The notes: generated by a model not told the origin, from the sequence alone. 64,000 bases of DNA from Yersinia hibernica (GCF_004124235.1 NZ_CP032487.1:1240001-1304000); one strand, 5' to 3'. Counted from the stretch's first letter, positions 1 through 10,064 are shown. Made by a program: numbers and translations.

Positions 1-245
1 GTAAAGCCGTCTGACAGCATCATCAACAGCTGAGAAGAGCCAAAATAGATAAACAGAACCACCAGAATCTCGGGTAGCCCGCGTAAAATGGTGACCCAGC
101 CAGTAGTCAGATAACTGACCACTTTCCATCGCGACGATTCACAGACGGCAAACAGCATCGCCAGAACCAGGCCGAGGGCCAGTGCACAAACGGCAAGGCC
201 GACGGTCATGCCGGCGGCGCTTGCTAAAGGTTGAAATTCATTCAT
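1..245 (-). CDS. artQ: Arginine ABC transporter permease ArtQ (N-terminal part, cut by window edge)
   Basis: This is the start of an inner-membrane permease of the ArtPIQM arginine importer; about 81 codons are present and the rest lies outside the window. The ATG is at 243-245 and the protein begins [19 protein letters not shown], very close to the E. coli ArtQ start. A first hydrophobic membrane segment covers roughly residues 11-32, followed by the conserved stretch [19 protein letters not shown], typical of HisM/ArtQ-type permeases. It lies 11 bp downstream of artI on the same strand, so artP-artI-artQ read as one operon. The identity is secure; the length is not visible. Confidence 0.93.
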   Translation of the reverse strand, partial: MNEFQPLASAAGMTVGLAVCALALGLVLAMLFAVCESSRWKVVSYLTTGWVTILRGLPEILVVLFIYFGSSQLLMMLSDGF

Positions 246-256
246 GAGTGCTTAAA

Positions 257-988
257 TTACTGCTGGAACCATTTTTTATAAATTGTCTGATAGGTGCCAT
301 CTGCTTTAACTTTCGCCAGCGCAGCATCTAACTTACCCTGTAATTCAGTGTTGTTCTGACGAACGGCAATACCTAAACCGGTACCGAAATAGTCAGTGTC
401 AGTCACTTTATCGCCCACTGGCGCCAGTTGGTTATTCTGCTTAAGCCATTCATTAACCACCGCAGTATCACCGAACACCGCATCCAGACGGCCATTTTTC
501 AGATCAAGAATCGCATTCTGGTAGCTGTCGTAAGGCACGGCAGTAATTTCAGGGTGCTTGTCCATCAGATATTTTTGATGGGTAGAACCGTTTTGCATCC
601 CCACGCGCTTGCCTTTCAGGGCCGCTAAATCGGCTACTTTGCCTTTTTCAGCAACAAACAGCGCCGAGTTTTCATAGTAAGGTTGGGTGAACGCCACTTG
701 TTTTTGGCGCTCAGGGGTGATGTCCATCCCAGAGATAACCGCATCAAAACGCTTAAATTTTAAACTCGGGATCAAACTGTCAAAAGCCTGATTGGTAAAG
801 GTACACTCAGCTTGCATCTCTTTACACAACGCATTGGCTAGGTCGATATCAAAGCCCTGCATCTTATTATTGGCATCAATAAATTCGAATGGTGGGTAAG
901 TTGCTTCAGCGGCAAAACGGATAGTTTCAGCGGCAGAGGCAGACAAACTGATACTGGCGAGGACTGCAGCAATTATTAATTTTTTCAT
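257..988 (-). CDS. artI: Periplasmic arginine-binding protein of the Art ABC transporter
   Basis: This is a solute-binding protein that captures arginine in the periplasm and delivers it to the ArtQM permease. The 243-residue protein has a Sec signal peptide (MKKLIIAAVL... ending ASA at about residue 19) and a family 3 substrate-binding fold, with PPFEFIDANN near the N terminus and the GMDITPERQKQV motif. An in-frame start 24 bp upstream exists, but the ATG at 988 gives the expected signal peptide and family length. ArtI and ArtJ are close paralogues. The C-terminal half (GDKVTDTDYFGTGLGIAVRQ) and the position between artP and artQ favour ArtI. Confidence 0.93.
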   Translation of the reverse strand: MKKLIIAAVLASISLSASAAETIRFAAEATYPPFEFIDANNKMQGFDIDLANALCKEMQAECTFTNQAFDSLIPSLKFKRFDAVISGMDITPERQKQVAFTQPYYENSALFVAEKGKVADLAALKGKRVGMQNGSTHQKYLMDKHPEITAVPYDSYQNAILDLKNGRLDAVFGDTAVVNEWLKQNNQLAPVGDKVTDTDYFGTGLGIAVRQNNTELQGKLDAALAKVKADGTYQTIYKKWFQQ

Positions 989-1008
989 CGCAAATTCCCA
1001 AATAGATA

Positions 1009-1737
1009 TCAATGTGACAGATAGCTGGCAAAAGCTTCGGTTGTTGGTTGTGTAAAGTGGCTGGCATCGCCTTGTTCCACTACGTGACCGTTTTCCATAT
1101 AAACCACGCGGCTGGCCGTTTTACGGGCGACTTCAACCTCATGGGTGACAATCACCTGAGTGATGCCGGTTCCGGCCAATTCACGGATGATACTGACGAT
1201 CTGCGCAGTAATTTCTGGGTCAAGTGCCGCGGTCGGTTCATCAAATAACAAAACCTGCGGTTCCATCATCAACGCGCGGGCAATGGCCACTCGCTGTTGC
1301 TGGCCACCGGAAAGGTGCAGCGGAAAGCGCTCGGCAAAATCGGTCAAACGCAAACGGGCGAGTAATTTTTGGGCGCGTGCCATGGCTTCATCTTTTGACA
1401 GACCCAGTACGCGGCAAGGGGCTTCAATCAGATTCTGTACCACCGTGAGGTGCGGCCATAGATTATATTGTTGGAAGACCATTCCCACATTCTGGCGTAA
1501 TTCGCGAATCGCCTTCGCGCTCGGAGCCTGGGAGAAATCAAAGTGATTGCCGGCTATCTGCAAGGTTCCTGAACGCGGCATTTCCAGCAGGTTAAGCACG
1601 CGTAGCAATGAACTTTTACCGGCACCGCTTGGCCCCAATAGCACCAAGGTTTCGCCCGCAGGACAGTCTAATGTAATGTCGAACAGCGCCTGATGTACGC
1701 CGTAGTAGCAGTTAATTCCGTTAAGTTGAATACTCAT
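1009..1737 (-). CDS. artP: Arginine ABC transporter ATP-binding protein ArtP
   Basis: This is the ATPase subunit that powers arginine import. The 242-residue protein contains Walker [10 protein letters not shown], the Q-loop in [13 protein letters not shown], the ABC signature [15 protein letters not shown], Walker [12 protein letters not shown] and the switch histidine in [10 protein letters not shown]. The ATG at 1737 ([10 protein letters not shown]) matches the E. coli start and length; the longer reading frame adds 17 unrelated residues. It is the first gene of artP-artI-artQ, with 20 bp between its stop and the artI start. In E. coli this operon is repressed by ArgR; an operator-like sequence is noted separately at 1784-1797. 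Confidence 0.96.
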   Translation of the reverse strand: MSIQLNGINCYYGVHQALFDITLDCPAGETLVLLGPSGAGKSSLLRVLNLLEMPRSGTLQIAGNHFDFSQAPSAKAIRELRQNVGMVFQQYNLWPHLTVVQNLIEAPCRVLGLSKDEAMARAQKLLARLRLTDFAERFPLHLSGGQQQRVAIARALMMEPQVLLFDEPTAALDPEITAQIVSIIRELAGTGITQVIVTHEVEVARKTASRVVYMENGHVVEQGDASHFTQPTTEAFASYLSH

Positions 1738-1783
1738 GCGCCAAATCTGAATAGCCAATGATGCGGTGAATGGTAACTTCCAC

Positions 1784-1797
1784 GGCATACTTATGCA
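1784..1797 (-). promoter_or_regulatory. Possible ArgR (ARG box) operator upstream of artP
   Basis: Read on the minus strand, TGCATAAGTATGCC resembles the core of the ARG box (TGAAT, four A/T bases, ATTCA): about seven of the ten fixed positions agree. It lies 46-60 bp before the artP start. A second half-matching copy follows towards the gene, but the 17-bp centre spacing differs from the usual 21 bp. The assignment rests mainly on the known ArgR control of artP in E. coli and is weak on sequence alone. Confidence 0.25.
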
Positions 1798-1964
1798 ATC
1801 TTTGTGCGTTAAAATTTATTAATAACCAGAGGGTGAGGTAAAAAACAGCATAACATTTTGATTTGAATGCTATCAGAGGGAATTTGTCACGCGATGAAGA
1901 AATCTGGCAGAGTAACCGCAGTGTGGATTAAAAAATAACCAAAAAAAGAATGTATCTGTAAATC

Positions 1965-1999
1965 AAACAGTACCGGCTTCACTGGAAGAAAACCGGTAC
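1965..1999 (-). terminator. Probable terminator downstream of ybjP
   Basis: The arms GTACCGG and CCGGTAC (1970-1976 and 1993-1999) form a 7-bp stem. On the minus strand it is followed by CTGTTTGATTT, a loose T-rich tail. It starts about 50 bp after the ybjP stop. Confidence 0.5.
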
Positions 2000-2050
2000 A
2001 GTTATTGTGAAATTTATCGCGTAGCGTGGCGGTTATTTTGCACGTCGCAG

Positions 2051-2626
2051 TTAATGATCGCCCAGAAGCTGGCGTAGGCTGCTGGCTGGGGCCGAGACGC
2101 CCATAAAGCGGATATCATCAACCACCCAACAGGTGCCTTCGCGGATCATCAATACTTCGTCTTGCCACATCACTGATTGCCCAGCGGCTGATTGGTGGGT
2201 CAAATTGACACGCAATGGAATATTCCGGGCATCAGTATTGGGGATGGTTGAGGCACTGGCAACCTCAGCACTGGTGCTGCCCTCACGCAGGCTGGTGAAA
2301 ATATCGCCATTGATGGTTGCTGAGGTATTCACCGCTGAAGGCGCACGGTTTCCCGCTTGCTTTCTGGCCGTTTGAATTTTTTCATACAGCGCCTGACTCA
2401 GATAAGGGCGAAATTGTGCCGATAAATTGTCATCGGGCAAGCCATTTTTATTGCCGATCTGCTGCACCCGCAGGTCATAGAATTTTTGCGCGACAGTATC
2501 CGGCCCGCCGTCAACACAAGGTGCAGTACGGCTGCTGATATCCTTAAATGCCGGGCTGACGTTGTTGGTACAGGCGCTAAGTAGCATGGCGAGAGGAAGG
2601 ATCAGGGCAATATTTTTCTTTTTCAT
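2051..2626 (-). CDS. ybjP: Putative lipoprotein YbjP
   Basis: This is a small envelope lipoprotein of unknown function. The 191-residue product begins MKKKNIALILPLAMLLSAC, a type II signal peptide with lipobox LSAC and the lipidated cysteine at residue 19. The middle and end carry the family stretches VASASTIPN, DARNIPLRV and WQDEVLMIREGTCWVVDD, which match E. coli YbjP closely. Residues 70-110 are longer than in E. coli. The gene stands alone between artP and a small membrane-protein gene, with its own upstream region and a likely terminator. Localisation is a sound inference; the biochemical role is unknown. Confidence 0.9.
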   Translation of the reverse strand: MKKKNIALILPLAMLLSACTNNVSPAFKDISSRTAPCVDGGPDTVAQKFYDLRVQQIGNKNGLPDDNLSAQFRPYLSQALYEKIQTARKQAGNRAPSAVNTSATINGDIFTSLREGSTSAEVASASTIPNTDARNIPLRVNLTHQSAAGQSVMWQDEVLMIREGTCWVVDDIRFMGVSAPASSLRQLLGDH

Positions 2627-2738
2627 ATGATGACCTTAAGTGAAAGAATCTGTTATGAAAGTGATGGCGGTTATTAACGTTATATTAGTATAAACCTATT
2701 TTCCCCACTGTTTTAAGCTGCTGTTAATAGGTAACCGG

Positions 2739-3179
2739 CTAGTTATTATTAATATTAATCTGAGATTTATATTTTTTGTTGGGCTTGCCTTGTAAACCGC
2801 CAATCCCGGCGGAGGGATCTTTTCCGGCATAGCTGACAATTTTAGCGGTTGAATTTAGCCGTGCACTACCGGCCATTATTGCCTGATCTTTCCCGCATGC
2901 ATGGCAAATAGTGGTATTGGCTATATTCATGGCACCACAAAATGGGCATTTTATTTCAGGTAAATGCGGCTTAAGATCTTTTTTAGCTATCACGCCCAAT
3001 GGCGCGACATTTGCTGACAGTGACCAAACTAAAGCCACAGCCCAGCCTATTAATGTCCATCCAAACAGTAAGTTAGCTAGAAAAATTGCACCTGATTTAT
3101 TATGTTTACGATTTTTCGCAATAATAAAAGGGATAAAATAAAGAATAATAAGTATTAAGCTGTTGACGATAGAAGACAT
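2739..3179 (-). CDS. Superinfection-immunity-like membrane protein with zinc ribbon
   Basis: This is a 146-residue protein of unknown physiological role. Residues 5-54 form two membrane segments joined by the basic turn AKNRKHNKSG and contain the FGWTLIGWAVALVWSL motif of the Imm_superinfect (PF14373) family, named after the phage T4 Imm protein that blocks DNA entry of related phages. A four-cysteine zinc ribbon follows (C78-x2-C81, C92-x2-C95), then a polar tail rich in Lys and Asn. The gene is AT-rich compared with its neighbours. As I recall, E. coli has ybjQ and amiD at this place, so it looks like a local replacement. Family membership is well supported; a role in phage exclusion is not. 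Confidence 0.75.
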   Translation of the reverse strand: MSSIVNSLILIILYFIPFIIAKNRKHNKSGAIFLANLLFGWTLIGWAVALVWSLSANVAPLGVIAKKDLKPHLPEIKCPFCGAMNIANTTICHACGKDQAIMAGSARLNSTAKIVSYAGKDPSAGIGGLQGKPNKKYKSQININNN

Positions 3180-3289
3180 GGTTGGACGCCCAGAGTTTAA
3201 TTATTTATTTAATTACTTACCCTAGCAAAGAAAAGCGCTGATGAATAAGTGTTGGCTCACTGATGGTAATCATGGTTGGCGCAAAGCTT

Positions 3290-3324
3290 AATCTTAATAA
3301 GGTCGGGTGAGCAAAGCACCCGAC
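3290..3324 (-). terminator. Terminator downstream of ybjS
   Basis: GTCGGGTG (3302-3309) pairs with CACCCGAC (3317-3324) around a 7-nt loop. On the minus strand the stem is followed by CTTATTAAG. It starts 16 bp after the ybjS stop. Confidence 0.6.
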
Positions 3325-3340
3325 GGGTTAAATTTGACCC

Positions 3341-4348
3341 TCAGCCGCCCAATTTTCCGTGCTCTTTTAACCAACGGGCCGTGCGGATAATCCCCTCATC
3401 CAATGACACTGACGGGCGGTAGCCTAATTCTGATTCCGCCCGGTGCGTATCCAGTGTGAGGTCAAAATTAAGCTTGGCGACACCATAATGTGTCAGTATC
3501 GGCTCTTTTGCGGCTTTATTACTCAGTTTCTCCATGGCGCGGGCCATGATATCCATCATCGGGTAAGGCACCGAGCGGATACGGCATGTCATACCCAACT
3601 CTTCCAGTAGGTGCTGCACGATAGTGCGTAGTGGGCGGGGCTGTTGGTTGGTTATATTATACGCCCTGCCAGAGGGGGTATTTTGCTGATGAGTTGCCAG
3701 CCACATGGCATGTACCGCATTTTCCAGATAAGTCATGTCCACCAGAGCATTACCGCCACGCGGCAGTAGTAGGGTGCCATAATATTTTATCATTTGTAGC
3801 AGGCGCGGCAGCATCACGGTGTCATGAGGGCCAAACAGACCCTGAGGCCGCAAGATAGTAAAATGCGTTTGAGGGTTGGACAGCGCTAATTGCTGAATAA
3901 TCTCTTCTCCAGCGGCTTTGCTGCGTGCGAACTCATTAGCAAACCGTGCCGGGCGGAACTCTTCTTGAATATTACGATGGTGGTGATAATCGAAATAAAT
4001 GGCAGGCGAGGAGATATGAATGAAATTCTCCACACCATAAGCGGCGGCCCATTCCCCCAAGCGCCGTGTCGCTCGGACGTTTGCCAGCTCAAACGCCTGC
4101 TCGGTGCCCCATGGCGAGGTGAAATTGGAGCAATGCCACAAGGTATCGACATCGGCCAGCATGGCTTTAGCCTGCGAGGAAACCAAGTTCGTCAAGTCCG
4201 CATGAATAAATTCAGCGCCCATTTTTGTCAATAATGCACCCATCGCCGGATTATTGCCGGTGGCGATGACTTTGATGCCCTGACGACGGAGATATTCAAC
4301 GGCATTTCGGCCTAACCCACAGGTTGCACCGGTGACCAATACCTTCAT
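3341..4348 (-). CDS. ybjS: NAD-dependent epimerase/dehydratase family protein YbjS
   Basis: This is an extended short-chain dehydrogenase/reductase of unknown substrate. The 335-residue protein starts [16 protein letters not shown], with the Rossmann glycine motif TGATxGLG, and carries the catalytic-type YxxxK region as YFDYHHH...RSKAAGEE, plus [14 protein letters not shown]. The ATG at 4348 matches the E. coli start; the longer frame adds seven residues. The C-terminal part (residues 220-335) has the substrate-domain pattern of 3-beta-HSD-like enzymes ([15 protein letters not shown]). It lies 171 bp downstream of ybjT on the same strand. The assignment to YbjS is secure; the reaction is not known. 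Confidence 0.92.
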   Translation of the reverse strand: MKVLVTGATCGLGRNAVEYLRRQGIKVIATGNNPAMGALLTKMGAEFIHADLTNLVSSQAKAMLADVDTLWHCSNFTSPWGTEQAFELANVRATRRLGEWAAAYGVENFIHISSPAIYFDYHHHRNIQEEFRPARFANEFARSKAAGEEIIQQLALSNPQTHFTILRPQGLFGPHDTVMLPRLLQMIKYYGTLLLPRGGNALVDMTYLENAVHAMWLATHQQNTPSGRAYNITNQQPRPLRTIVQHLLEELGMTCRIRSVPYPMMDIMARAMEKLSNKAAKEPILTHYGVAKLNFDLTLDTHRAESELGYRPSVSLDEGIIRTARWLKEHGKLGG

Positions 4349-4519
4349 AACCAATTCGGTTCCCACCAAAAATCAGAATGCTAGAGCTGTAAATCAGTTG
4401 CTCAGCAAATAAGGTGCCATTCTTCCGTGAAATGATGCGCTATGCAATCAGAAACCACCGATTAAGATTCATGAACCTCATCCTTGAGGCTCACCCAGCC
4501 ACCGGCAGTGGCGCGAAAT

Positions 4520-6010
4520 CTATTGGGCCGGCGGCTCATCTTCCGAGCCGGGGAGGGTGCTGCTTGCAGGCTGGTTTTCGCGGTCATATTGCTCGGCTAA
4601 GGCGGCAATGCGCTTGGCCATTCCGCGGAAAATAAACAGGTGTGCCGGCATCATCACAAACCAATACAGTAATCCATTAAAGCCCGCCGGATGCCACCAT
4701 GCGCGCACATCAAAGCTACGCCGACCGCCCAAGTCTCTGATAGTAAAGGTTAGCCGCCCTAAGCCTGGGGCTTTCATGCCAAACATCATAGCGAGTTGGC
4801 GTAGGGGTTTGAGAGTGATAACTTTCCAGCCATCAATCAGGTCACCCAACTCTAAAGTTTCCCGCGCGGGGCGGCCATAAACCACACCGCCACCGGCGAT
4901 ATCATCCATCCAGGCGCGGGTTTTCCATAACAAATTGCCATAGAAATATCCCTCTTTGCCGCCAATTTGCTGCACCACATGCCACAGTGCTTCGCGGGAT
5001 GCGGAGGTATAAAGTTGGCAACCCGCCTGTTTGGGATAAAAACCGTAACCTGGCCGCCAACGGGCGCGCGCTTCGGGGTCATAACCCCAGTCGGGGGAAT
5101 CCACCACTTCATCTTCGCGGCGCAATGTCTCTTTCACTGCTTCATCAAAACTGATCAATTGTTGAGGAATAAGTGCTTGTAAAGCTTGACCATCAGCGGG
5201 TAAATCGTGATTTAGCCCGGCAATCAAGGCGCTGGCTATTGGTGTGGGCACCGAGGTGACCATGTTGATAAAGTAAACCGAGATAAAACGGGTTGGGAGT
5301 GGAATGGGCAGCAGCCAGCGCCGTTTACCGCTGATAGCAATAAATCGCTCAAACATTGTTTGGTAGCTAATGTATTCAGGCCCGGCAACATCAAAAATAC
5401 GGTTTTCTTGTGCGGGATGAGTGAGCAATTCTGTCAGGTAAACCAGCAGATTTTCCAGCGCCACCGGGGATGATTTAGAACGTACCCAGCGCGGCGGGGT
5501 CAAAATTGGCAAGTTATAAACCATGTCGCGCATCACTTCGAAAGCCGCAGAACCCGGGCCGACGATGATGCTGGCGCGCAGTTCCGTCACCGGAATGCCA
5601 CTTTGGCGCAGCAGTTCGCCGGTCAATTGGCGGGCAATCAGATGGGGGGAGCTGTTGTCACTCGGCTGTAATGCACTCAGGTAAATTATCTGCTTTACCG
5701 CCGGGTTCAGTTGCAGTGCGGCTTTCATATTGGTGGCAGCCAGGCGCTCTTGCTCGATTAAATCCTGCCCGTCGCCCATGCCATGCACCAAATAATAGAC
5801 AACATCAATATCCTGCAACGCGGTCATTAGGGTGGCGGGTTGGTAAAGATCGGCAAAACAGCAATTAACGCCCGGCCAAGGTTGCTCTTTTAGCCACTCG
5901 ACACGGCGGGCCGCCGCGGTGACGGCATGCCCTTGCTGGCTGAGTCTTGGCACCAGATGCTGACCAATATAGCCACTGGCACCCAGCACTAATATCCGTT
6001 GCGGCGTCAT
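4520..6010 (-). CDS. ybjT: NAD(P)-binding SDR-like protein with DUF2867 domain, YbjT
   Basis: This 496-residue protein has an N-terminal NAD(P)-binding domain of the atypical SDR type ([19 protein letters not shown], then [12 protein letters not shown]) covering about residues 1-260. A C-terminal DUF2867-type domain follows ([18 protein letters not shown] and [20 protein letters not shown]), with a hydrophobic stretch near residue 450 that may associate with membrane. Its ATG overlaps the ltaE stop by four bases (ATGA), so the two are translated as a pair. In E. coli poxB, ltaE and ybjT are also contiguous. The tail is about 20 residues longer than in E. coli and is polar. Function unknown. 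Confidence 0.9.
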   Translation of the reverse strand: MTPQRILVLGASGYIGQHLVPRLSQQGHAVTAAARRVEWLKEQPWPGVNCCFADLYQPATLMTALQDIDVVYYLVHGMGDGQDLIEQERLAATNMKAALQLNPAVKQIIYLSALQPSDNSSPHLIARQLTGELLRQSGIPVTELRASIIVGPGSAAFEVMRDMVYNLPILTPPRWVRSKSSPVALENLLVYLTELLTHPAQENRIFDVAGPEYISYQTMFERFIAISGKRRWLLPIPLPTRFISVYFINMVTSVPTPIASALIAGLNHDLPADGQALQALIPQQLISFDEAVKETLRREDEVVDSPDWGYDPEARARWRPGYGFYPKQAGCQLYTSASREALWHVVQQIGGKEGYFYGNLLWKTRAWMDDIAGGGVVYGRPARETLELGDLIDGWKVITLKPLRQLAMMFGMKAPGLGRLTFTIRDLGGRRSFDVRAWWHPAGFNGLLYWFVMMPAHLFIFRGMAKRIAALAEQYDRENQPASSTLPGSEDEPPAQ

Positions 6011-7026
6011 GAGCGATGCTCGGTCAAAAACTCACGCCACAGCGCCACGACTTTTTCCAGATCAGTGCGGCTGATATTGATGTGAGTAATCATTCGGGTT
6101 ATTGGGCCGGCGCTGATTAATACCCCGCGCTCGCGCATCCAAGGACCAAGTTGGGCGGCGGCTGCAGAAGATTGCTTAATATACAACACGTTAGTCTGGG
6201 CACCCGGAGCCACTATCTCCACATCCAGCGCGCGTAATTGTTGTTCTAACCAGCGGGCATTGTCATGGTCATCTTTCAATCGGGCAACATTATGCTCCAG
6301 GGCATACAACCCTGCCGCCGCCAGAATTCCCGCCTGACGCATGCCGCCACCGGTCATTTTGCGCCAACGGCGCGCGCGTTTAATGTATTCAGCACTGCCA
6401 CATAACAAGGAGCCAACCGGCGCTCCCAGCCCTTTCGAGAGACAAATTGTCAAGCTATCGCAATACTGGCTGATGTCAGTCAGAGGGACATTAAGTGCCA
6501 CCGCCGCATTAAAAATACGAGCGCCATCAATGTGTAGCGCCAGTTTTTTTTCACGGGTCAATGCCCAAGCCTGCTGTAAATAACGCAATGGCAACACTTT
6601 GCCGCTGTGGGTATTTTCCAAGCTCAGCAGCCGAGTTTGGGCAAAATGGATATCATCGGGCTTGATAGCGGCCAATACTTTATCCAGTGGCAAAGTGCCG
6701 TCATCATTTGCATCAATAGGTTGAGGCTGAATACTGCCAAGAACTGCGGCGCCACCGGCTTCATAGAGATAGTTATGGGCTTTTTGGCCGACGATATACT
6801 CTTCACCGCGCTGACAGTGTGTTAACAGTGCCACCAGATTTGCTTGAGTGCCGGTAGGCAGGAATAATGCGGCTTCTTTGCCTGATAACTGGGCGGCTTG
6901 GGCCTCTAAAGCATTCACCGTTGGGTCATCACCATACACATCATCACCGACTTCGGCATTGGCCATGGCACTGCGCATGGCGGCATCAGGTTGTGTCACT
7001 GTGTCACTGCGTAAATCGATCAGCAT
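6007..7026 (-). CDS. ltaE: Low-specificity L-threonine aldolase
   Basis: This is a PLP enzyme that cleaves L-threonine or L-allo-threonine to glycine and acetaldehyde and also acts on phenylserine-type substrates. The 339-residue protein contains [46 protein letters not shown] and the PLP lysine in [16 protein letters not shown]. The ATG at 7026 gives the family N terminus; the longer frame adds 12 residues. The C-terminal arm ends [16 protein letters not shown]. It shares a four-base overlap with ybjT downstream. Upstream lies an AT-rich methyltransferase gene that separates it from poxB, unlike in E. coli. Confidence 0.95.
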   Translation of the reverse strand: MLIDLRSDTVTQPDAAMRSAMANAEVGDDVYGDDPTVNALEAQAAQLSGKEAALFLPTGTQANLVALLTHCQRGEEYIVGQKAHNYLYEAGGAAVLGSIQPQPIDANDDGTLPLDKVLAAIKPDDIHFAQTRLLSLENTHSGKVLPLRYLQQAWALTREKKLALHIDGARIFNAAVALNVPLTDISQYCDSLTICLSKGLGAPVGSLLCGSAEYIKRARRWRKMTGGGMRQAGILAAAGLYALEHNVARLKDDHDNARWLEQQLRALDVEIVAPGAQTNVLYIKQSSAAAAQLGPWMRERGVLISAGPITRMITHINISRTDLEKVVALWREFLTEHRS

Positions 7027-7163
7027 AATTTTCTCGCCGCTGGAAAAGAGTGACTTCATCATAGCGAGAATATTGAAACAAAAAAGCCTGATAAAAGATT
7101 ATTTATTTTAAAGCGCGGATTAATCTCGCAATAAAGATTTATTGGCTGATTTTATTCTGATTT

Positions 7164-8051
7164 TTATTTAATTCCGTGTGCAATCGCCAGTGCTTTATTC
7201 ACCTTGCCGAGTATTTTCCCATGGTTATTAGTAAAAAAACGCTGTTCCAGAATGTTGGCGTCCAATTCGGCTAGTAGGTTTATATGGTACTGATTGAGAT
7301 ATGTCTGTAACTGCGCTTTTTCAATACCAGACATCCAGTGTTCACCAATATTTTTTAATCCCTCTATAATTTCTACGGCACCATATAAGGTGTTCTTGCC
7401 GGCAAGGGCGTCGGAATAGGCGTAGTCAAAAATAATTTCACTGCCAGCGGGGGCGTAAATATCGATGGCAGAAAAAATATTGTCGACTGTGCTGGCAGGG
7501 AGATACATTGTCAGTCCCTCGAGGATAAACAGGCTTTTTTCACCTTGGGGGGTGGGGATTTCTTGCAACACACTGAACAAATTTTGTTGATTAAAATCAA
7601 TGGGGACATAGCTTAAATTCGAGGGGCTTGGAATGCTAAGTTCCTGCAATTTTAATATTTTATCTTTCTGCGATATCGGGTGGTCGAGTTCATAAACCCG
7701 GCTTTGTGCTAGCTGATTTTGAAATCTAATGGCTCTGGAGTCAAAGCCCGCGCCAAGAATAAAAATGTGGGAGAATTCATGGGCTCGAGTCTGAAAGAAT
7801 TCGTCAATATATTTTATCCGGCTAATTAAAAACTCATAGCTGCCCGCGGGGATCTGTGGCGAGAGAATATCGTCCGGCATCAAAAATGATTTTTGCGTCA
7901 TGGAGAAAAAGGACGTCAAAGAGTGCGAAATTAACAGCGAGATATAATCATCCGTTTTGTAGCTTTCTCTTTTCTCACCGTAAGACTTTGCTCTGAGTAT
8001 GCAGATTAACTCAGCGGAGGGTGAGAAATCTGACATAGTGCTTTTTGCCAT
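7164..8051 (-). CDS. Class I SAM-dependent methyltransferase of the leucine carboxyl methyltransferase-like family
   Basis: This 295-residue protein belongs to the LCM/TIGR00027-like group of S-adenosylmethionine methyltransferases. The SAM-binding glycine motif is FILGAGFDSRAIRF, followed by the acidic VYELDHP at the end of strand 2, VPIDFNQQNL (the DF motif) and FILEGLTMYLP. These motifs are typical of family members that methylate carboxylates or act in secondary metabolism, but no substrate can be read from the sequence. The ATG at 8051 has GGGGA eight bases upstream; a GTG at 8069 lacks such a site. The gene is AT-rich and sits between ltaE and poxB, which are adjacent in E. coli, so acquisition by transfer is plausible. 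Confidence 0.82.
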   Translation of the reverse strand: MAKSTMSDFSPSAELICILRAKSYGEKRESYKTDDYISLLISHSLTSFFSMTQKSFLMPDDILSPQIPAGSYEFLISRIKYIDEFFQTRAHEFSHIFILGAGFDSRAIRFQNQLAQSRVYELDHPISQKDKILKLQELSIPSPSNLSYVPIDFNQQNLFSVLQEIPTPQGEKSLFILEGLTMYLPASTVDNIFSAIDIYAPAGSEIIFDYAYSDALAGKNTLYGAVEIIEGLKNIGEHWMSGIEKAQLQTYLNQYHINLLAELDANILEQRFFTNNHGKILGKVNKALAIAHGIK

Positions 8052-8189
8052 TTTATTTGTCCCCAACACAGATTAGATTTTTCTTTAGTTTTACGGCAGA
8101 CATTATGAATGAGGATTTAAATAAAACAGCCCCATGCGCCTGCTTAATTTTTATCTGTCTATGATGTAAAAACTGTTAACTGGATGGGG

Positions 8190-8241
8190 AAAAATAATAA
8201 TTATCTGCCACAGAGGCCGATATAAAACCGGTCTCTGTGGC
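8190..8241 (-). terminator. Terminator downstream of poxB
   Basis: GCCACAGAG (8207-8215) pairs with CTCTGTGGC (8233-8241), a perfect 9-bp stem. On the minus strand it is followed by AGATAATTATTATTTTT. It lies 43 bp after the poxB stop and separates it from the methyltransferase gene. Confidence 0.75.
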
Positions 8242-8283
8242 GCGAGGTTGCAGATGTTGTGTGTCGATTAAATCGTTTTTCTA

Positions 8284-10005
8284 TCAACGCAGCCAGTTGG
8301 TTTTCGCCAGTTCGACGACTTCATCACCCCGGCCATTAATGATGGCCCTAAGCATGTACAGGCTGAATCCTTTAGCTTGCTCAAACTTTATTTGGGGTGG
8401 CATCGACAGCTCTTGCTTGGCGGTGACGACATCCACCAGCACCGGCCCAGGATGAGCAAAAGCACTTTCCAGCGCGGCATCCAATTCAGAGGCTTTTTCT
8501 ACCCGAATGCCCTTGATGCCCGCGGCATTGGCAATTGCGGCAAAGTCCGGATTATGTAAGTCAGTGCCATCTGTCAAATAGCCACCTGCCTTCATTTCCA
8601 TCGCCACAAAGCCCAGCACGCTGTTATTAAACACCACGATTTTCACTGGCAATTTTAGTTGTGCCAACGTGAGGAAATCGCCCATTAGCATGGTGAAGCC
8701 GCCATCACCACATAAGGCGACAACTTGTCTTTTCAGATCAGTCGCTTGCGCCCCGATAGCTTGTGGCATGGCATTGGCCATTGACCCATGATTAAATGAG
8801 CCGAGCAAACGCCGCTTGCCATTCATTGCCAGATAACGTGCCGCCCAGACGGTGGGGGTGCCGACATCACAGGTAAAAATAGCATCGTCGGTAGCATGAC
8901 GACTGATTTGCTGTGCCAGATATTGCGGATGAATTGGCTGGCTATCATTGGCGGTGGCCAGCCCGTCGAGGTCTTGGCGCGTGGTGCGATAGTGCTCCAG
9001 CGCTTTGTTCAAGAAGGTATTGTCATTTTTGGCGGCTAACTGCGGCAGTAGTGCATTTAGTGTGGTTTTGATATCACCGACCAGTGCCATATTGACCGGG
9101 CAGTGTGCGCCAATGCTACCGGGGTTAATATCAATCTGGATGATATTGGCCTTGGTTGGATAAAATGCACGATAAGGAAATTGCGTTCCCAATAATACCA
9201 GGGTGTCGGCATTGATCATGGCATGATAGCCGGAGGCGAAACCAATCAGCCCGGTCATGCCGACACTGTAGGGATTGTCCCATTCAATATGTTCTTTACC
9301 TCGCAGGGCATGCACCACCGGGGCTTGCAGTATTTCAGCCAGTTTTACCACTTCATCGTGAGCATCTGCGCAGCCACTGCCACACATCAACGTGATATTT
9401 TTGGCGTTATTCAATGTCTCGGCCAATATATTCAGTTCACTCAGCGGGGGCTGAACCAGTGGCAATTTAGGGGTTTGCCACACTACAGCAGCCTCTTCGG
9501 GGGCGGGCTGTAACGCGACATCGCCCGGTAGCACAATAACTGAAACGCCACGATTAAGAATGGCTTTGCGCATAGCAATTTCTAACACGCGAGGTAATTG
9601 TTCAGGATTTGAAACCAACTCACAGTAGTGGCTGCATTCACGAAACAGTTCTTGCGGATGGGTCTCTTGAAAATAGCCGCTGCCAATCTCACTGGAGGGA
9701 ATATGAGCGGCGATTGCCAGCACCGGCACGTGGTTGCGGTGGCAATCAAACAAACCATTAATCAGATGCAAGTTACCTGGCCCACATGACCCCGCACAGA
9801 CGGCGAGTTGCCCGGTCAGTTGCGCCTCCGCGCCAGCAGCGAAAGCGGCGACCTCTTCATGGCGAGTTCCTAGCCACTCGATAGTGCCCATCCGGTGCAA
9901 GCTATCACTCAGGCCATTGAGTGAATCCCCGGTTACCCCCCAAATGCGCTTAACGCCAGCTTGTTCCAACGTTTTTGCGACCAGTGTTGCCACGGTTTGC
10001 TTCAT
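8284..10005 (-). CDS. poxB: Pyruvate dehydrogenase (ubiquinone), pyruvate oxidase PoxB
   Basis: This is a peripheral membrane flavoenzyme that oxidatively decarboxylates pyruvate to acetate and CO2 and passes electrons to ubiquinone. The 573-residue protein has the TPP glutamate (E50 in TRHEEVAAF), the central FAD-binding domain (about residues 185-340), and the TPP/Mg motif [19 protein letters not shown]...VVFNN. The C-terminal segment ([21 protein letters not shown]) corresponds to the lipid-activated membrane-binding end. Length matches E. coli (572). It lies 118 bp downstream of hcr and may have its own RpoS-type promoter at 10053-10060. Identity is secure. Confidence 0.97.
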   Translation of the reverse strand: MKQTVATLVAKTLEQAGVKRIWGVTGDSLNGLSDSLHRMGTIEWLGTRHEEVAAFAAGAEAQLTGQLAVCAGSCGPGNLHLINGLFDCHRNHVPVLAIAAHIPSSEIGSGYFQETHPQELFRECSHYCELVSNPEQLPRVLEIAMRKAILNRGVSVIVLPGDVALQPAPEEAAVVWQTPKLPLVQPPLSELNILAETLNNAKNITLMCGSGCADAHDEVVKLAEILQAPVVHALRGKEHIEWDNPYSVGMTGLIGFASGYHAMINADTLVLLGTQFPYRAFYPTKANIIQIDINPGSIGAHCPVNMALVGDIKTTLNALLPQLAAKNDNTFLNKALEHYRTTRQDLDGLATANDSQPIHPQYLAQQISRHATDDAIFTCDVGTPTVWAARYLAMNGKRRLLGSFNHGSMANAMPQAIGAQATDLKRQVVALCGDGGFTMLMGDFLTLAQLKLPVKIVVFNNSVLGFVAMEMKAGGYLTDGTDLHNPDFAAIANAAGIKGIRVEKASELDAALESAFAHPGPVLVDVVTAKQELSMPPQIKFEQAKGFSLYMLRAIINGRGDEVVELAKTNWLR

Positions 10006-10052
10006 AGTTGTTCCCTCAAGGATTAATGGCGAATCATTATTCTATGAGGTCA

Positions 10053-10060
10053 AAGTATGG
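10053..10060 (-). promoter_or_regulatory. Possible sigma-S-type -10 element for poxB
   Basis: Minus-strand CCATACTT resembles the RpoS -10 core (CTATACT) and lies 47-55 bp before the poxB ATG. E. coli poxB is an RpoS-dependent gene, which is the main reason for the call. No clear -35 was found. Confidence 0.35.
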
Positions 10061-10064
10061 CGTG

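Larger units (their letters stand above)
1738..2050. other. Intergenic region between artP and ybjP
   Basis: This is 313 bp without a gene. It holds the artP promoter region with the weak ARG-box candidate at 1784-1797, and an inverted repeat at 1970-1999 that can end ybjP transcription. The stretch from about 1800 to 1960 is AT-rich and nothing else was recognised in it. Confidence 0.6.

Noticed and set aside
8036..8069. Alternative GTG (8069) or second ATG (8036) as methyltransferase start
   Set aside because: The ATG at 8051 has GGGGA at proper spacing, while the others do not.
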